From Vulcanisaeta sp. JCM 16161 (GTDB taxonomy: Archaea > Thermoproteota > Thermoprotei > Thermoproteales > Thermocladiaceae): a stretch of DNA of 64,000 bases. Each line of letters begins with the position of its first letter. Within the stretch, counting starts at the first letter, position 1. A program made the position numbers and the translations under genes. A model generated the notes under the pieces. The model was not told the origin of the DNA. It searched no databases and saw only the letters and a program-made list of their open reading frames with translations. Of this stretch, positions 31,472 to 40,848 are shown one piece after another. The stretch covers positions 62,001 through 126,000 of the forward strand of contig NZ_BBDO01000005.1 in assembly GCF_001316285.1 (NCBI RefSeq). Reading direction: 5' to 3'.

Positions 31472-31955
31472 TCAGGGCACCAAGCCGCTGGGTAGTGAGG
31501 ACTAGAACGTGAGCAAATAATCAATAAGCCACGCCGAGGACATAATTAATCACCAACCGAGTTCAGAAATACCCGAGGAAGCCACTGAGCAATTAATGGT
31601 TAATACCGACCATCAAGACATTAAACCCAAAAATAATGAAGGGACAAGGACCCTGCACTAGCGAGGGGCACCTGATAATCGCAGTTTCGCAGATAGGCCA
31701 TTGGGCCGCCCTGGCGAGGATTAGGTTGGGTTTTTCTTCCCTTGTTGCGTTTAGAAATTTCCAAACGTGATGGGCAATGCGTAATTAACCATGACTGCGT
31801 CGTGGCCTGTTGGGCCTTTGTCCATTGTACTTAGTCCCTGCTTCCCGTCTCAGCGTCTTTCGCTTGGCGTGTTAATCCTGGTTTTAACTACCGCTGGGAC
31901 CTACTTAATGAGCTGACCAGACTAAGTATTTAAGGAGCTGATTGGGTTTTAAGAT
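31472..31955. other. gene-poor region with palindromic repeat copy 1
   Basis: 484 bp with no convincing gene. It holds repeat copy 1 (31743-31774) and short open stretches without recognisable families (for example HLIIAVSQIGHWAALARIRL near 31668-31727). The last 35 bp carry the TATA-like taagtatttaagg of the next gene. Confidence 0.5.
31743..31774 (+). repeat. palindromic repeat copy 1
   Basis: The core cgtttagaaatttccaaacg (31748-31767) is an almost perfect palindrome, flanked by tgttg before and tgatggg after. The same unit recurs at 32590-32621 (inverted) and 32792-32825 (direct). Confidence 0.75.
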
Positions 31956-32493
31956 GTGGAAGCGCTCGAGAAACCGCTGCCTAAACCAACCACCGAGGAC
32001 TATGTAATCGCCAGGCTACTGGAGGCCTTGATCGAGGCTAGATTGGCCCTTGAGTTCCTGGGTACTTGTTAGGGATGCTGCTGGTAAGGCCTTCCAGGCA
32101 TGGAGGGCCTTGTTGGCTGCCTTACTGAGGCTCGAGCTTGATAAGCTAATCCAGGTTGCAAGGACTGAGGAGGAGCGTAGGTGGCTAATGGAAAGAGCTG
32201 TACCGAGGATACCAACAAGTAGGATGAAGATGCTCTCCCAAATGCTTGAGGAAATAGGCTACTACGGGCTATCATTCGCAACGGCCATAGCCCTGGAACT
32301 ACATGACTACCAATACAATGGGCCGGACCCAGACCTAGCACTATCGAAATACAGGGACAGGCAGGAGGCGGCAATAGACATAAAACTCCTCATAAAGGAG
32401 CTAGTGAATAGGGTTGAGGAACTTAAACCAAGGACAAAGTGGAGTGACGAGCTCGAAAACACACTAAACGAATTAAGGAAGGCCATTAAATAG
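31956..32493 (+). CDS. PaREP1/PaREP8-family protein, one frameshift
   Basis: About 179 residues from GTG 31956 (about 30 nt after taagtatttaagg) to 32493. The first frame gives TTEDYVIARLLEALIEARLA and meets TAG at about 32070. The second continues LVRDAAGKAFQAWRALLAAL to the end (PRTKWSDELENTLNELRKAI). The pattern ARL-EA...AAGKAFQAWRALLAAL is the hallmark of the archaeal PaREP1/PaREP8 family, first seen as repeated genes in Pyrobaculum aerophilum and related in fold to HEPN proteins. Function unknown. Repeat copies 1 and 2 lie on either side in opposite orientation. Confidence 0.75.
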
Positions 32494-32589
32494 GTCCCGG
32501 AGACTAACATTAATGAGGTGGGCAACTCCGCAAAACCGCTCAAACAAACAACTCCGCTCATAACCAAGGACCAGGCCAACTCTCTACTC

Positions 32590-32621
32590 CTCAGTCACGT
32601 TCAGAAATTTCTAGATGCAAT
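32590..32621 (-). repeat. palindromic repeat copy 2 (inverted)
   Basis: On the minus strand it reads ttgcatctagaaatttctgaacgtgactgag, matching the flanks of copies 1 and 3 (TTGC before, GTGRTGRG-like after). The core TAGAAATTTCT is intact. With copy 1 it brackets the PaREP1 gene as an inverted pair. Confidence 0.7.
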
Positions 32622-32791
32622 AATTAAAAATTCATCACACCCTGAATGATACGCATTACTTCCATGCCGTGCAACATAGCAATAAGCAATGCGGAATACG
32701 CATTCACACAATTAAGTAATGCACCGCCTTACTACTCAGCGGGCGCGGTCGATTAGCGACACGGCACATGATTACATGGATAAGTTGTTGA

Positions 32792-32825
32792 TGTTGCATG
32801 TTTAGAAATTTCTAAATGTGGTGAG
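32792..32825 (+). repeat. palindromic repeat copy 3
   Basis: The core TTTAGAAATTTCTAAA (32801-32816) is a perfect 16-bp palindrome, extended to catg...tgtg. The flanks tgttgc and gtgag agree with copy 1. Confidence 0.75.
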
Positions 32826-32846
32826 TGAAAAATCATTGGACGTGGA

Positions 32847-33014
32847 TTAGCGTACTACATATGCGTCTACTTCCTTCGGCTTTATCCCGTACTTGCTCTT
32901 TAGGAATTTGAGGGCTTGTTTTAGGGCATTGATTGGTGGTTCGACTGGTGAGTGCTTATGCCTAGTCCACCCCTCCTCCTCACCCGCAAAAACCAACTCA
33001 CCATCAACAACCAT
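32847..33014 (-). pseudogene. N-terminal relic of a NodU/CmcH-type carbamoyltransferase
   Basis: The minus-strand frame gives MVVDGELVFAGEEEGWTRHK, then HSPVEPPINALKQALKFLKS and YGIKPKEVDAYVVR before a TAA at 32847. This matches the first 70 or so residues of NodU/CmcH-type carbamoyltransferases (ATP-grasp-free, Kae1-like fold), which should continue for about 400-500 residues. The start of the family domain (GISGGHDASA) is also missing. It is therefore an internal fragment of a once larger gene. Such enzymes modify sugars and antibiotics, consistent with the glycosyltransferase genes beside it. Confidence 0.6.
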
Positions 33015-33057
33015 AAATGACCATTTTACAGACTTATTTTTTAATTAATTATTAACT

Positions 33058-34231
33058 TCACCGAATGTTTATCATCACCGTAGTTTTTTTAATGACATAT
33101 TTAATATTATCCCTAAACCTTTCGTAAGAGAATTCTCTCGCTCTCTCCATTGCTAATCTGCTCATTTTAATAAATTCCCTGTCACTCGTTAAAATCCTAC
33201 ACAGGGCATCTACTGCTTCACCTCTATTTACATACCCATAGCCATACTTACCCATGCTTATTATATCGAACCATGGACCACCAGACTTATGAATAATCGG
33301 CACGGCACCCGCTGCCATGGCTTCGACGACTACTATGCCGAAGGGTTCATTAGGCCTAACGTATATGAAGGCCATGGATCTATTAAGCACCTTATACACA
33401 TCGCTAATGCCTGGGTTAACGAGCACACGAACCTTATCAGCTATGCCTAAATCCCTCGATAGTTCAAGCAGATGCTTTATGTACCCAAGCTCAATGGCAT
33501 TATTAACCGAGCCCATTAAGTAAAGCTTGGCGTCTTTAATACCGCATTTACGAACTGCCTCACCAAATACTGTTATTGTGAAGTCCCAACCTTTAGCAGC
33601 GCCAAACCTGGCGAGCATACTAACAATAGGCTCTTTATCACTCACGTACTTAACGACCCTATCGACATCAACAGGTGGGTATAAAACCTTAGGTGTATAA
33701 CCGAGGGCATCCCTAGAGAGCATTGCCGTGAATAGGCTATTAGCATAGACCCTATCCTCAGCACGAAGTATCCTATAATCAGATAAGGCGCTCAATAATG
33801 CGTGTAGGAACAGCCTATGGGGCTTAAGTGTTAATACAGGCCTTGGCTTAATTGTTGTTATAGCACCATGTATGTAGTAAACATAATTACATTTTTTTAA
33901 TTAATACTTTACTAGCTGGGTAAAGAAATAAAGTGTCAATAAATACTAAGTCATAATTACCATTACTTATTATATTAGCCAGGACGATATTGCCCTGAAC
34001 ATTATTAACTAAGTCGCAGTATGCACCTCCGCAATCGATGATTCCATATTTAATAATATGCGCACCTTTTATCTTAACACCGTGGTAATTCTCAACATCC
34101 CCTGGATTAAATGATGATGGGACCAATATTGAGGTCTCAATACCAAGATCAAGTAAGGCTCTTGTTAATAGCGCATCGAACCTCTGAACACCGCCTATGC
34201 CACTTAATGCCCAGTAAACTAATGCCTTCAC
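33058..34231 (-). CDS. GT4-family glycosyltransferase, one frameshift
   Basis: About 390 residues. GTG 34231 opens ALSGIGGVQRFDALLTRALL, the Gly-rich donor-side loop of GT-B enzymes. The frame breaks at a T7 run (about 33893-33899) and continues to 33058 with SMLARFGAAKGWDFTITVFG and VRPNEPFGIVVVEAMAAGAV, the ExFGxxxxEAMA motif that binds the sugar nucleotide. The last 80 residues complete the C-terminal Rossmann half. Specificity cannot be read. The homopolymer at the break points to sequence error. It is divergent from the glycosyltransferase cluster on the other strand. Confidence 0.85.
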
Positions 34232-34270
34232 AAATAATTTAAATATGCCCTTCCTTTAAAGGGTTATTGA

Positions 34271-35135
34271 ATGGTTACCCTAGTTACGTATTTACCCTTC
34301 TATAGGATTCATGAGATTAATGAATACTTCATGAGAAACGTTGAGATACTAAAGCCTAGAGACGCCATCGCTACATAGACAATGTTTACCATGAGAGACA
34401 AAGAGAAATAATAAGCAGGGTTATACCCAGCGGCATCGAGGCAGGGTGGGTAACTGGCGAAATAGAAATAATACATGGTTGACGATGCTTAGGGATTTCC
34501 ATAACCTAAGTGGCGAGGTTATGGTTGTTGATAGTGATAATGTAGTTGAGCCGTCATTGACGGATGTCCATAAGGTATTAAGTACGCAGGGACCTATATA
34601 CACGATACTTGATGAGGAGGCGTGGAGGAGAAATCCAAGGCATTTCTTAATTAGGAGTCGAAAAATAAACGATATTGAATTACCTGATGGAGTAAGGCCT
34701 GTTTATGCATATAAGGTTTATGATAACTCAATCAGTGGTATGTTTAGGGGCGGCTCAGTATTCTTCATAGGCCCTAAGCAGGTAGTTACCTTCATGAAGT
34801 TACCCGACACTGAATTGATAACTAAGGTTGAAAGGGCATTAAATAGGGTTGATCCATGGTTAAGAAACTTCATAAGTGATGAAACACTTCTCGGTATTGT
34901 GGCGCATTTAATGGGTGTTATAGAGGTACCATGGACAATAGCAAGTCATCATTACCACCACGGCTCAACGCTGGGTAAAGCTACTGAATTACTGGTTGCC
35001 GCTGCTCATCATCAATTCGCCAAGGAGTTATATAGAGAATTCCATAGGCGGGAATTCATTAGGTATAGAATTAAGTATCTTTTATCAACAATAAGAAACA
35101 TAGATAATATTATGAGTGCCGGTGACTTTGAGTGA
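34271..35135 (+). CDS. glycosyltransferase-like protein, two frameshifts
   Basis: About 287 residues. ATG 34271 opens VTLVTYLPFYRIHEINEYFM, with a stop at about 34375; a second frame gives YIDNVYHERQREIISRVIP; a third runs from about 34446 to 35135 with NNTWLTMLRDFHNLSGEVMV and VVDSDNVVEPS. The hydrophobic strand followed by DSD is the metal-binding DxD of GT-A enzymes. TVASHHYHHG-like His-rich sequence (SHHYHHGSTLG) occurs near the end. It overlaps the next gene (GTGA), so both are co-translated. No close family named. Confidence 0.6.
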
Positions 35136-36068
35136 GGGTTTCCGTTATAGTACCTACATATAAAAGGGCTTGGTCATTACCATACTTATTAAATGGCTTG
35201 ATTAATCAATCTATTAAGCCAGTGAAGTGATTTTTATATTAAAGCCGTCAGGCGATGGCAGTGAGGACGTGATTAGGCGTTATGAAGATAAATTGAACAT
35301 AAGGGTCATAATCCAGGAGAGAGGGCATGCGATAGATGCTTATGACATGGGTATTAGGGAGGCTGATGGCGATTTGCTGTTATTCATTGATGATGATGCG
35401 GTACCCCATGAGGATTGGGTAAGGAGATACATAGAATTATTCAGTAAATTGGCAGATGCGGGCGCAATTGGTGGTTTATCGTATAAAGCTTATTTAATTA
35501 ATGGAGAGATTAAATTAACAAATGAATCATTATTTGGTAATGAATCAACGAAAAACGTATTTTACAGGAAACCGCTTAAGGAGCTTTATGATTATTGCCG
35601 TTGGCTATCAATTAGCGGCTTTCCTGGCTCAAGGCCATGCATAAGTCCCGTTATGAAGTCGGTATTACTTAATGGAATGAATATGGGCTTTAAATCTGAG
35701 GCTTTAAAAGGTTGAATTTAAGTAAGGCATATTTCGATAGCAGGAGAGGTTTTCACTTTGAATCTTATATGGCATATTACGTGGTTAAAAGAGGTTATTC
35801 GTCATATCACGTAGTAAGTAATGAGTTTGCACCTATTGTTTGGCATATAGAGAGTCATAGGGAATCATTAACGAGAAAACCAGGCTTTTGGAGCGAATTT
35901 TGGCTTCACTTTGATAGGGCAAGTATGTATTTTAGGCTTAAGAGACTTGGTGCAGACGTATCATTATTGGCTTATCTGGCGGCGAATGCATCACTTATGA
36001 GGAGGAAGCCATTACCTCGCTTATTGGCAACAATTTATGCTTTAATTTATAATTCATTGTTTTTATGA
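35132..36068 (+). CDS. GT2-family glycosyltransferase, two frameshifts
   Basis: About 311 residues. GTG 35132 overlaps the previous TGA. The start VRVSVIVPTYKRAWSLPYLL is the classic GT2 opening; after a shift near 35227 comes IREADGDLLLFIDDDAVPHE, containing the DDD metal site. A second shift near 35713 leads into AYFDSRRGFHFESYMAYYVV and a terminal amphipathic or membrane-associated helix (LATIYALIYNSLFL). Likely transfers a sugar during glycan or N-glycan assembly; donor unknown. Confidence 0.8.
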
Positions 36069-36164
36069 CTAGGCGAAATAACGTTGTTCATGATATCACG
36101 GTATATAATACGCCATATATGGCATGTTGAAATACTTTTAATACTTCAAGGAATTACTGCTGCT

Positions 36165-37428
36165 GTGCAATCTATAGTGGCGCATCGTTATTGGGGAGCG
36201 CCGGGTGGCGGACAGCTCGTCTGCGCCTCTGCGGCTATTGCCCTGGATAAGGCGGGACTTAAGCCCATACTCACTGGTACATTTAAGTTTGACCCTGCTA
36301 AGTACGTTGATTGGTATGGTATTGACATTTCCAGGTATGAGGTTCGTACTTTAATGCCCGTTAACATTAAGGCCTTTGGTTTATGGACTAGGCTTTACAT
36401 GTGGAGACCAGCCAAGGAGGTTCTTGATAGGTTTAGCGTTAAGGTTTTATTTATTGATGATGAGACCTATAAACCATTGGTTAAGTATAGGTCTCGTGGA
36501 TTAAAAATCATTGAGTATATTCACTTCCCGCTTGAGGTTGTTGTTGACCCTAGGTTTAGGGGTAGTGGGCTTGCCTATGGTGAGGATCCGTACATAATGG
36601 AGAGATATGGTAGGTTCCCGATGAATGTTTACTGGGGCGTATTCACCAGGTTGCTGCCTAGGTACCTAAGGGAGAATCCATTCCGTGATGCCGACCTTGT
36701 CCTAACTAATTCTAAGTGGACCGCTGGCGTGGCTAGGATGGTCTATGGTGAGGAGCCGGTTGTGCTTAACCCGCCGATACCGCCGAACATGAGTGTTTTG
36801 GGTTCCGTTAGGGGGTTTGGGGAGAGAGGTAACTTGGTGGTCATGCTTGGTAGGTTTAGTGAGGAGAAGCGTTATCACTGGGTTGTGTCTGAGTTAATGC
36901 CTAGTCTCATTAAGGAGGTGCCCGGTGTAAAGTTGATTATTTTTGGTGGTGCAACTACTAGGACTCAGTTAAGCTACGTTAATAGGGTTGTTGATTTAGC
37001 TAGGAGAAGTGGTCTTAATGTTAAGGTTGTTAGCGAGGGCTCTGTGCTTAGTGAATTAGATAGTGAGCACCAGGTTTACCTGAGGCTTAATGCGCCCAGG
37101 GCTGAGATTAATGAGGTCATGGATGAGGCCAGGGCTTTTCTACACGCCACAATCAATGAGCATTGGGGTATTGCGGTTGCTGAGGCCATGGCTAGAGGCT
37201 TGCCCGTAGTCGTGCATAAGAGCGGCGGTGCTGGAGTGACCTGGCAATGAATGGTGAGGTTGGGCTAGGCTATGAAAACACTGACGAAGCTATTGAAGCC
37301 CTAGCTAAGCTCATGACAGACGCCAAGGCATGGAGTAATTACTCCATGAAGAGCCTGGGTAGGGTTAGGGACATAACCTTCGACAAATTCGTCGAGAGCT
37401 CGCCGAGTTAGTTAGGAAGATCCTATAG
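36165..37428 (+). CDS. ALG11-like GT4 glycosyltransferase, two frameshifts near the end
   Basis: About 420 residues. GTG 36165 gives MQSIVAHRYWGAPGGGQLV and lies about 28 nt after a TATA-like acttttaatac; a longer frame to 36084 has an unlikely leader. The N-terminal GT-B half carries VLTNSKWTAGVARMVYGEEP. The C-terminal half carries LGRFSEEKRYHWVVSELMPS and ATINEHWGIAVAEAMARGLP, the HWGIAVAEAMA motif typical of the ALG11 alpha-1,2-mannosyltransferase group. A break near 37245 continues DLAMNGEVGLGYENTDEAIE; another at about 37398 restores LAELVRKIL with a stop at 37428. A role in archaeal lipid-linked N-glycan synthesis is plausible and would serve the heavily glycosylated surface proteins. 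Confidence 0.8.
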
Positions 37429-37466
37429 TTTTTCGAAGGTTTTTAAGTCAGTAGTACGCAGTATGA

Positions 37467-37973
37467 GTGATGGTTGTTTCACTTGAGTTGCCGAGGGTTA
37501 TTTATGAGAAGGTTAGGGAAAGGGGTTTGGATATTGAGGACCTCGTGATGTATGCACTAATGAATGCTATGCAGTTAGACCCTGGTGAGCTGGCTAGGGC
37601 GAGGCTTGAGCTCGCAGATAAGTACTTAAGCGAGGCCAGAGAATACGTTGGTAAAGGTGATGCCGTCCAAGCCAGTGAAAAGGCCTATAAGGCCGTGGAG
37701 GAGTGCGTTAAGGCATTGGCTGAGAAATTCAACATACCCGAGTACCAAGAGGCCGTGAGGAGTGGCAGGTGGTTCGCTTATTTGCTCGGTAGGGCGGCTA
37801 GGACGTTGAGTGGTAAATTAGGTGAGTCAAGGATTGTTGATGCTTGGTCAAGGGCGTATGACCTACACATGTGGGGTTTTCATGAGGGTAAGTACGGAAT
37901 TGATTATGTAAAGGTTGACATGCCGCTCATTGAGTGGTTCGTGAACTACACCAGGCAGTTAGTGGCTAGGTGA
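37467..37973 (+). CDS. PaREP1-family protein
   Basis: 168 residues, intact, from GTG 37467 or ATG 37470, about 25 nt after ttttaagtc. The pattern LELADKYLSEAREYVGKGDA, then QASEKAYKAVEECVKALAEK and WSRAYDLHMWGFHEGKYGID, is diagnostic of PaREP1 (PF05942-type). The N-terminal 45 residues (VSLELPRVIYEKVRERGLDI) look like a short DNA- or partner-binding extension. PaREP1 folds like HEPN proteins but the RNase motif is not seen. It converges on nuclease copy 3 with an 8-bp overlap of the stops. Confidence 0.85.
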   Translation: MMVVSLELPRVIYEKVRERGLDIEDLVMYALMNAMQLDPGELARARLELADKYLSEAREYVGKGDAVQASEKAYKAVEECVKALAEKFNIPEYQEAVRSGRWFAYLLGRAARTLSGKLGESRIVDAWSRAYDLHMWGFHEGKYGIDYVKVDMPLIEWFVNYTRQLVAR

Positions 37974-38706
37974 GTTCCTCGAAGTCATCCTCACCATGGT
38001 GCTTAACGACCTTGATACCGTTAGCCCTCGCAAGCTCTATGGCCTTGCCCGTATCCCTCGTCTCATTCACATAGGCTATCACGGCAATGACCTCTCTACT
38101 AGCCTTAACACTCCTTAATTTGCTCACTTTATCCACGAAGTCCTCGACATCCCTAAGCCTAAGCGTTGCCTTAATCTCGGCAGCAATCACCTTATTATCG
38201 ACCTCCGCATAACCATCAAACTCGCCAACACCCTCAATCCTAGCTCTCCTAAGCCTATCAACATTAATGCCAAACCTCTCCCTAACCCAATTAGGCAGGT
38301 AATGCCTAACATCACGCTCAACCAAAGCCCCAACAGTCCTAGAAATGCCAGAAAGCTCACGCCTAATACTCCTGTTCTCTTGCCATAGCCTCTCTTGATT
38401 ATCGGCAAGCCTCTTGACCTCCTCCCAAAGCCTATTATTCTCCTGCCATAATTTCTCGATGTTTTCGTTTATTCTCTTATTCTCCTGCCACAACCTGTTT
38501 TGGTCCTCGCGTAATGCCCTAACTTCTTGCCAAAGCTTCTCCTGGTCCTCGGCGAGTCTTTGTACTGTCTTCACCAACTCATTGACCGCATTAATTAATT
38601 GCCTAATTGACGATTGAATATCGGTAATGCCAAGCAGCCCCATCACGGCTAGCCTAAACTCCTCATCCTCCCTCAACAAACGCAAAAACTCATCACGAAA
38701 AGACAT
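37966..38706 (-). CDS. coiled-coil PD-(D/E)XK nuclease, copy 3 of 3
   Basis: 246 residues, intact. Starts MSFRDEFLRLLREDEEFRLA, the module shared with copies 1 and 2. The coil (about 38-115) consists of LW-E/Q-N-R repeats. The core is GVGEFDGYAEVDNKVIAAEI: Asp, then AEIKATLRL with Glu and Lys. It resembles copy 1 more than copy 2 in the nuclease part (RHYLPNWVRERFGINVDRLR against RHYLPVWVRNNLGLNIGRLR). ATG 38706; a TATA-like tttaaataac lies about 20-30 nt before it. The end overlaps the stop of the PaREP1 gene. Confidence 0.85.
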   Translation of the reverse strand: MSFRDEFLRLLREDEEFRLAVMGLLGITDIQSSIRQLINAVNELVKTVQRLAEDQEKLWQEVRALREDQNRLWQENKRINENIEKLWQENNRLWEEVKRLADNQERLWQENRSIRRELSGISRTVGALVERDVRHYLPNWVRERFGINVDRLRRARIEGVGEFDGYAEVDNKVIAAEIKATLRLRDVEDFVDKVSKLRSVKASREVIAVIAYVNETRDTGKAIELARANGIKVVKHHGEDDFEELT

Positions 38707-38744
38707 CCCTATAAGATTTCGTGGATTGGGTTTAAATAACTTAT

Positions 38745-39280
38745 TTATTCATGTCTACACAACCTAAACGCGAGTTTTAGGTCCTCTTGCGTGTTTACAT
38801 TTAGTAGTTCCGTTGTCCAGGGAATTATTAAGGATACCCAGGGTATGACCTCGTGCATAAACTCCAGTCTCTTCACTAGGCTTATTCCTGTGAATCCCAT
38901 TTTGCCGTTTTTCTCGTACATTAGGGTTATCATTGGCGATGTTACGTACGCAGCCATAACCAGGAACCTCTTAATTAATTCCCTGGTTATGAAGGCATAT
39001 CGCTTGGTATGAACATGGTTGGCGCACCAACCATTAACAGGGACTCAAGTAAATCCTTAGAATAATCCGTACCACTGGTTATTAGGACTTCATAACCACG
39101 TTGCCTCGCCCAGTTAATTACCTCGGTATGCCTAGCCGTGGTTGCTATGTACGCTTTACCAAACCCGTTAACCGCTAATGCTACACGCTCAATCATCGAT
39201 TTACCGCAGACATTGATTAATGGCTTATTTGGGTTTAACAGCCTACTCCCCATGCCGCCAGCCATTATCACTATGTTCAT
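38745..39280 (-). CDS. cobY: CobY-like GTP:adenosylcobinamide-phosphate guanylyltransferase, one frameshift
   Basis: About 178 residues. The first frame (39280-38987) has the nucleotidyl-binding start MNIVIMAGGMGSRLLNPNKP and FIPSDMP. A shift at about 38985 leads to FITRELIKRFLVMAAYVTSP and TGISLVKRLEFMHEVIP, then NVNTQEDLKLAFRL. CobY attaches GMP to adenosylcobinamide phosphate in B12 assembly; the archaeal enzyme has this MAGGxGxR...KPL start and the closing NVNTxEDLKLA. ATG 39280 overlaps the TGA of the upstream MobA-like gene (ATGA), so the two are one transcript. Assignment to CobY rather than MobA rests on length and the lack of MobA-specific sites. Confidence 0.65.
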
Positions 39281-40143
39281 GCCTTATCAACACCAAAGGA
39301 GGTTAGTATACGCCTACCGAGTTGCTTAACATTCTCATTAATCGAGTCAAGCAGTACGTGGGCAGCCAGGAAGTGTAGTCCAGCCTCTGCGTAGAGCCTG
39401 AACTCGGGCCACGGATCAGTGGTTATTAATGTGTACCAGAGTGAACCTATGATCTTGCTAAGGTCCTTATTCAAGATATCGTTGATTGTATAGTTTCTAA
39501 TTATTGAAATATCATTTTTAATCAGTCGATCGCTAACGTTAACTACGGTGTTTGTTAAATCATTTCGTGAATTCACATTTACGAGATTTTTTTTAAATCA
39601 ATTCCGTGAGTCAATGGATTTAGAAATGAAATCCTTGGTAATCCCCTGATTAGGTCGAAGATCTTTGACCTACCATAATCAATGAGTAGGTCCATGTACT
39701 GAAGCGCCATGTCTCTCCTGACGGCCATCAAGGCATTCTCCAAGTGCCCATTTGTATATGTACGTAGTTACGTCAAAGTCCCTCAACCCACTCATTAACC
39801 GTTTAAGAGCCTCGGGCGTTATGTATGGCATGTCATTGGGGACTATAATGGCGTAGTCCTCATCACACGCACTAAGTGCTGAGTACATACCTGCAAGTGG
39901 TCCCCTGAGCCTCCCATCATCAAAAACATACTCAGCACTTGGTAATACGGATTTATAATTAATGGCTCTTTCGGCGTTATTCACGGCAATAATGACCTTG
40001 CCGGTCACCTGCGATATGGCGTTGTAGACAAGCCTTATCATCGGCTCATTACCAATCCTATACAGTGCCTTATCAACCCACGGCTCACCACGTACCTGAA
40101 ACCTCCGCGACAAGCCACCGCTCAGTATGATGCCGCAAGCCAT
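39277..40143 (-). CDS. MobA-like molybdenum cofactor guanylyltransferase, two frameshifts
   Basis: About 288 residues. ATG 40143 opens MACGIILSGGLSRRFQVRGE, then VDKALYRIGNEPMIRLVY and VPNDMPYITPEAL, the MobA pattern (GG-S-R...DK...NDMP). The frame breaks near 39750 and continues NGHLENALMAVRRDMALQYM, then an A8 run (about 39588-39595) causes another break, after which VNVNSRNDLTNTVV, the usual MobA end, follows. About 80 helical residues extend beyond that end, which is unusual for MobA. It is the first gene of a pair with the CobY-like gene. An alternative reading is a broader sugar or cofactor nucleotidyltransferase. Confidence 0.6.
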
Positions 40144-40151
40144 CGCTAGCC

Positions 40152-40676
40152 CTACTCAGGCGGTCTTATAAGTCTCGCTAGTCTCTCCCTCCTCCATCTT
40201 GCATATTCTATTAACCCAATGGTTATTAGCACTATGATTATTATCACCGCCACGGCTATGGCTATCAAGGTGCTTATCGGCACAAAGCCTATGCCCGGCA
40301 CGTAGTAACCACTCACGGGTATTACTAAGGTCACAGACACGGTCTCACCACTCTCATTCGCTGTGAGGGTCACGGTCTTGCTCGAGTACACACCAAAGGA
40401 GTAGGCGTAGGCTTTGCAGGTTATTGAGCCAGTACTCGGTATTGGGATCACCGCGCTCATGAGTCCTAGACTACTTACGTTATACCCAGCGCATTGAAGA
40501 CCCACTATTGCGTATTTCGTTAGCGGCATGCCGTTTGCCGAGAGGGCTGTTATGCTTACGTTAACGGCTGGTATGTACACCGGTAACTGAACCTGCTGAG
40601 CATACGAGATTAGGGTAATACCCAGCAACGCCACTAATGCGGTAATAGCCATGACCAAGTACTGGGGTTTTGTCAC
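40152..40676 (-). CDS. stand-alone surface-anchor protein, homologous to the giant protein's C-terminus
   Basis: 174 residues, intact. GTG 40676 opens a signal peptide (VMAITALVALLGITLISYAQ). The exported part (about 30-125) has GSITCKAYAYSFGVYSSKTV and IPVSGYYVPGIGFVPIST, then a membrane helix (about 135-160) and the basic tail EYARWRRERLARLIRPPE. The whole exported and membrane part matches the last 150 residues of the giant protein (there GYYIPGVGFVPVST and EYSNWRRRRLAGLLGPPK). The start context atgtgatgtgac recalls atgtgatgac at the giant gene. It may form the membrane anchor for surface subunits that lack one. Confidence 0.85.
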   Translation of the reverse strand: MTKPQYLVMAITALVALLGITLISYAQQVQLPVYIPAVNVSITALSANGMPLTKYAIVGLQCAGYNVSSLGLMSAVIPIPSTGSITCKAYAYSFGVYSSKTVTLTANESGETVSVTLVIPVSGYYVPGIGFVPISTLIAIAVAVIIIIVLITIGLIEYARWRRERLARLIRPPE

Positions 40677-40848
40677 ATCACATAACTACTCCCTAAAAAT
40701 AAATCACTAACTCACAGGAATTACTTAAAGAGTTGCGTCAGCGCTATTAACCTAAATCACCGCTCATCAAGCCCAGCATCATCACGTAACCACATCAAAT
40801 CATGGTAAGTTATAAATGTTTAGGCCGTAAAATACGGCATTGCCATCA

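Larger units (their letters stand above)
32494..32846. other. gene-poor region with palindromic repeat copies 2 and 3
   Basis: 353 bp between the PaREP1 gene and the carbamoyltransferase relic. Apart from repeat copies 2 and 3 nothing recognisable is seen. Confidence 0.5.

Noticed and set aside
31743..32825. CRISPR array
   Set aside because: The three repeats are 200-850 bp apart with a gene between two of them; there are no regular spacers.
36084..36164. Longer N-terminus for the ALG11-like enzyme
   Set aside because: The extra residues are not family-like and contain the probable TATA box; GTG 36165 fits the leaderless spacing.
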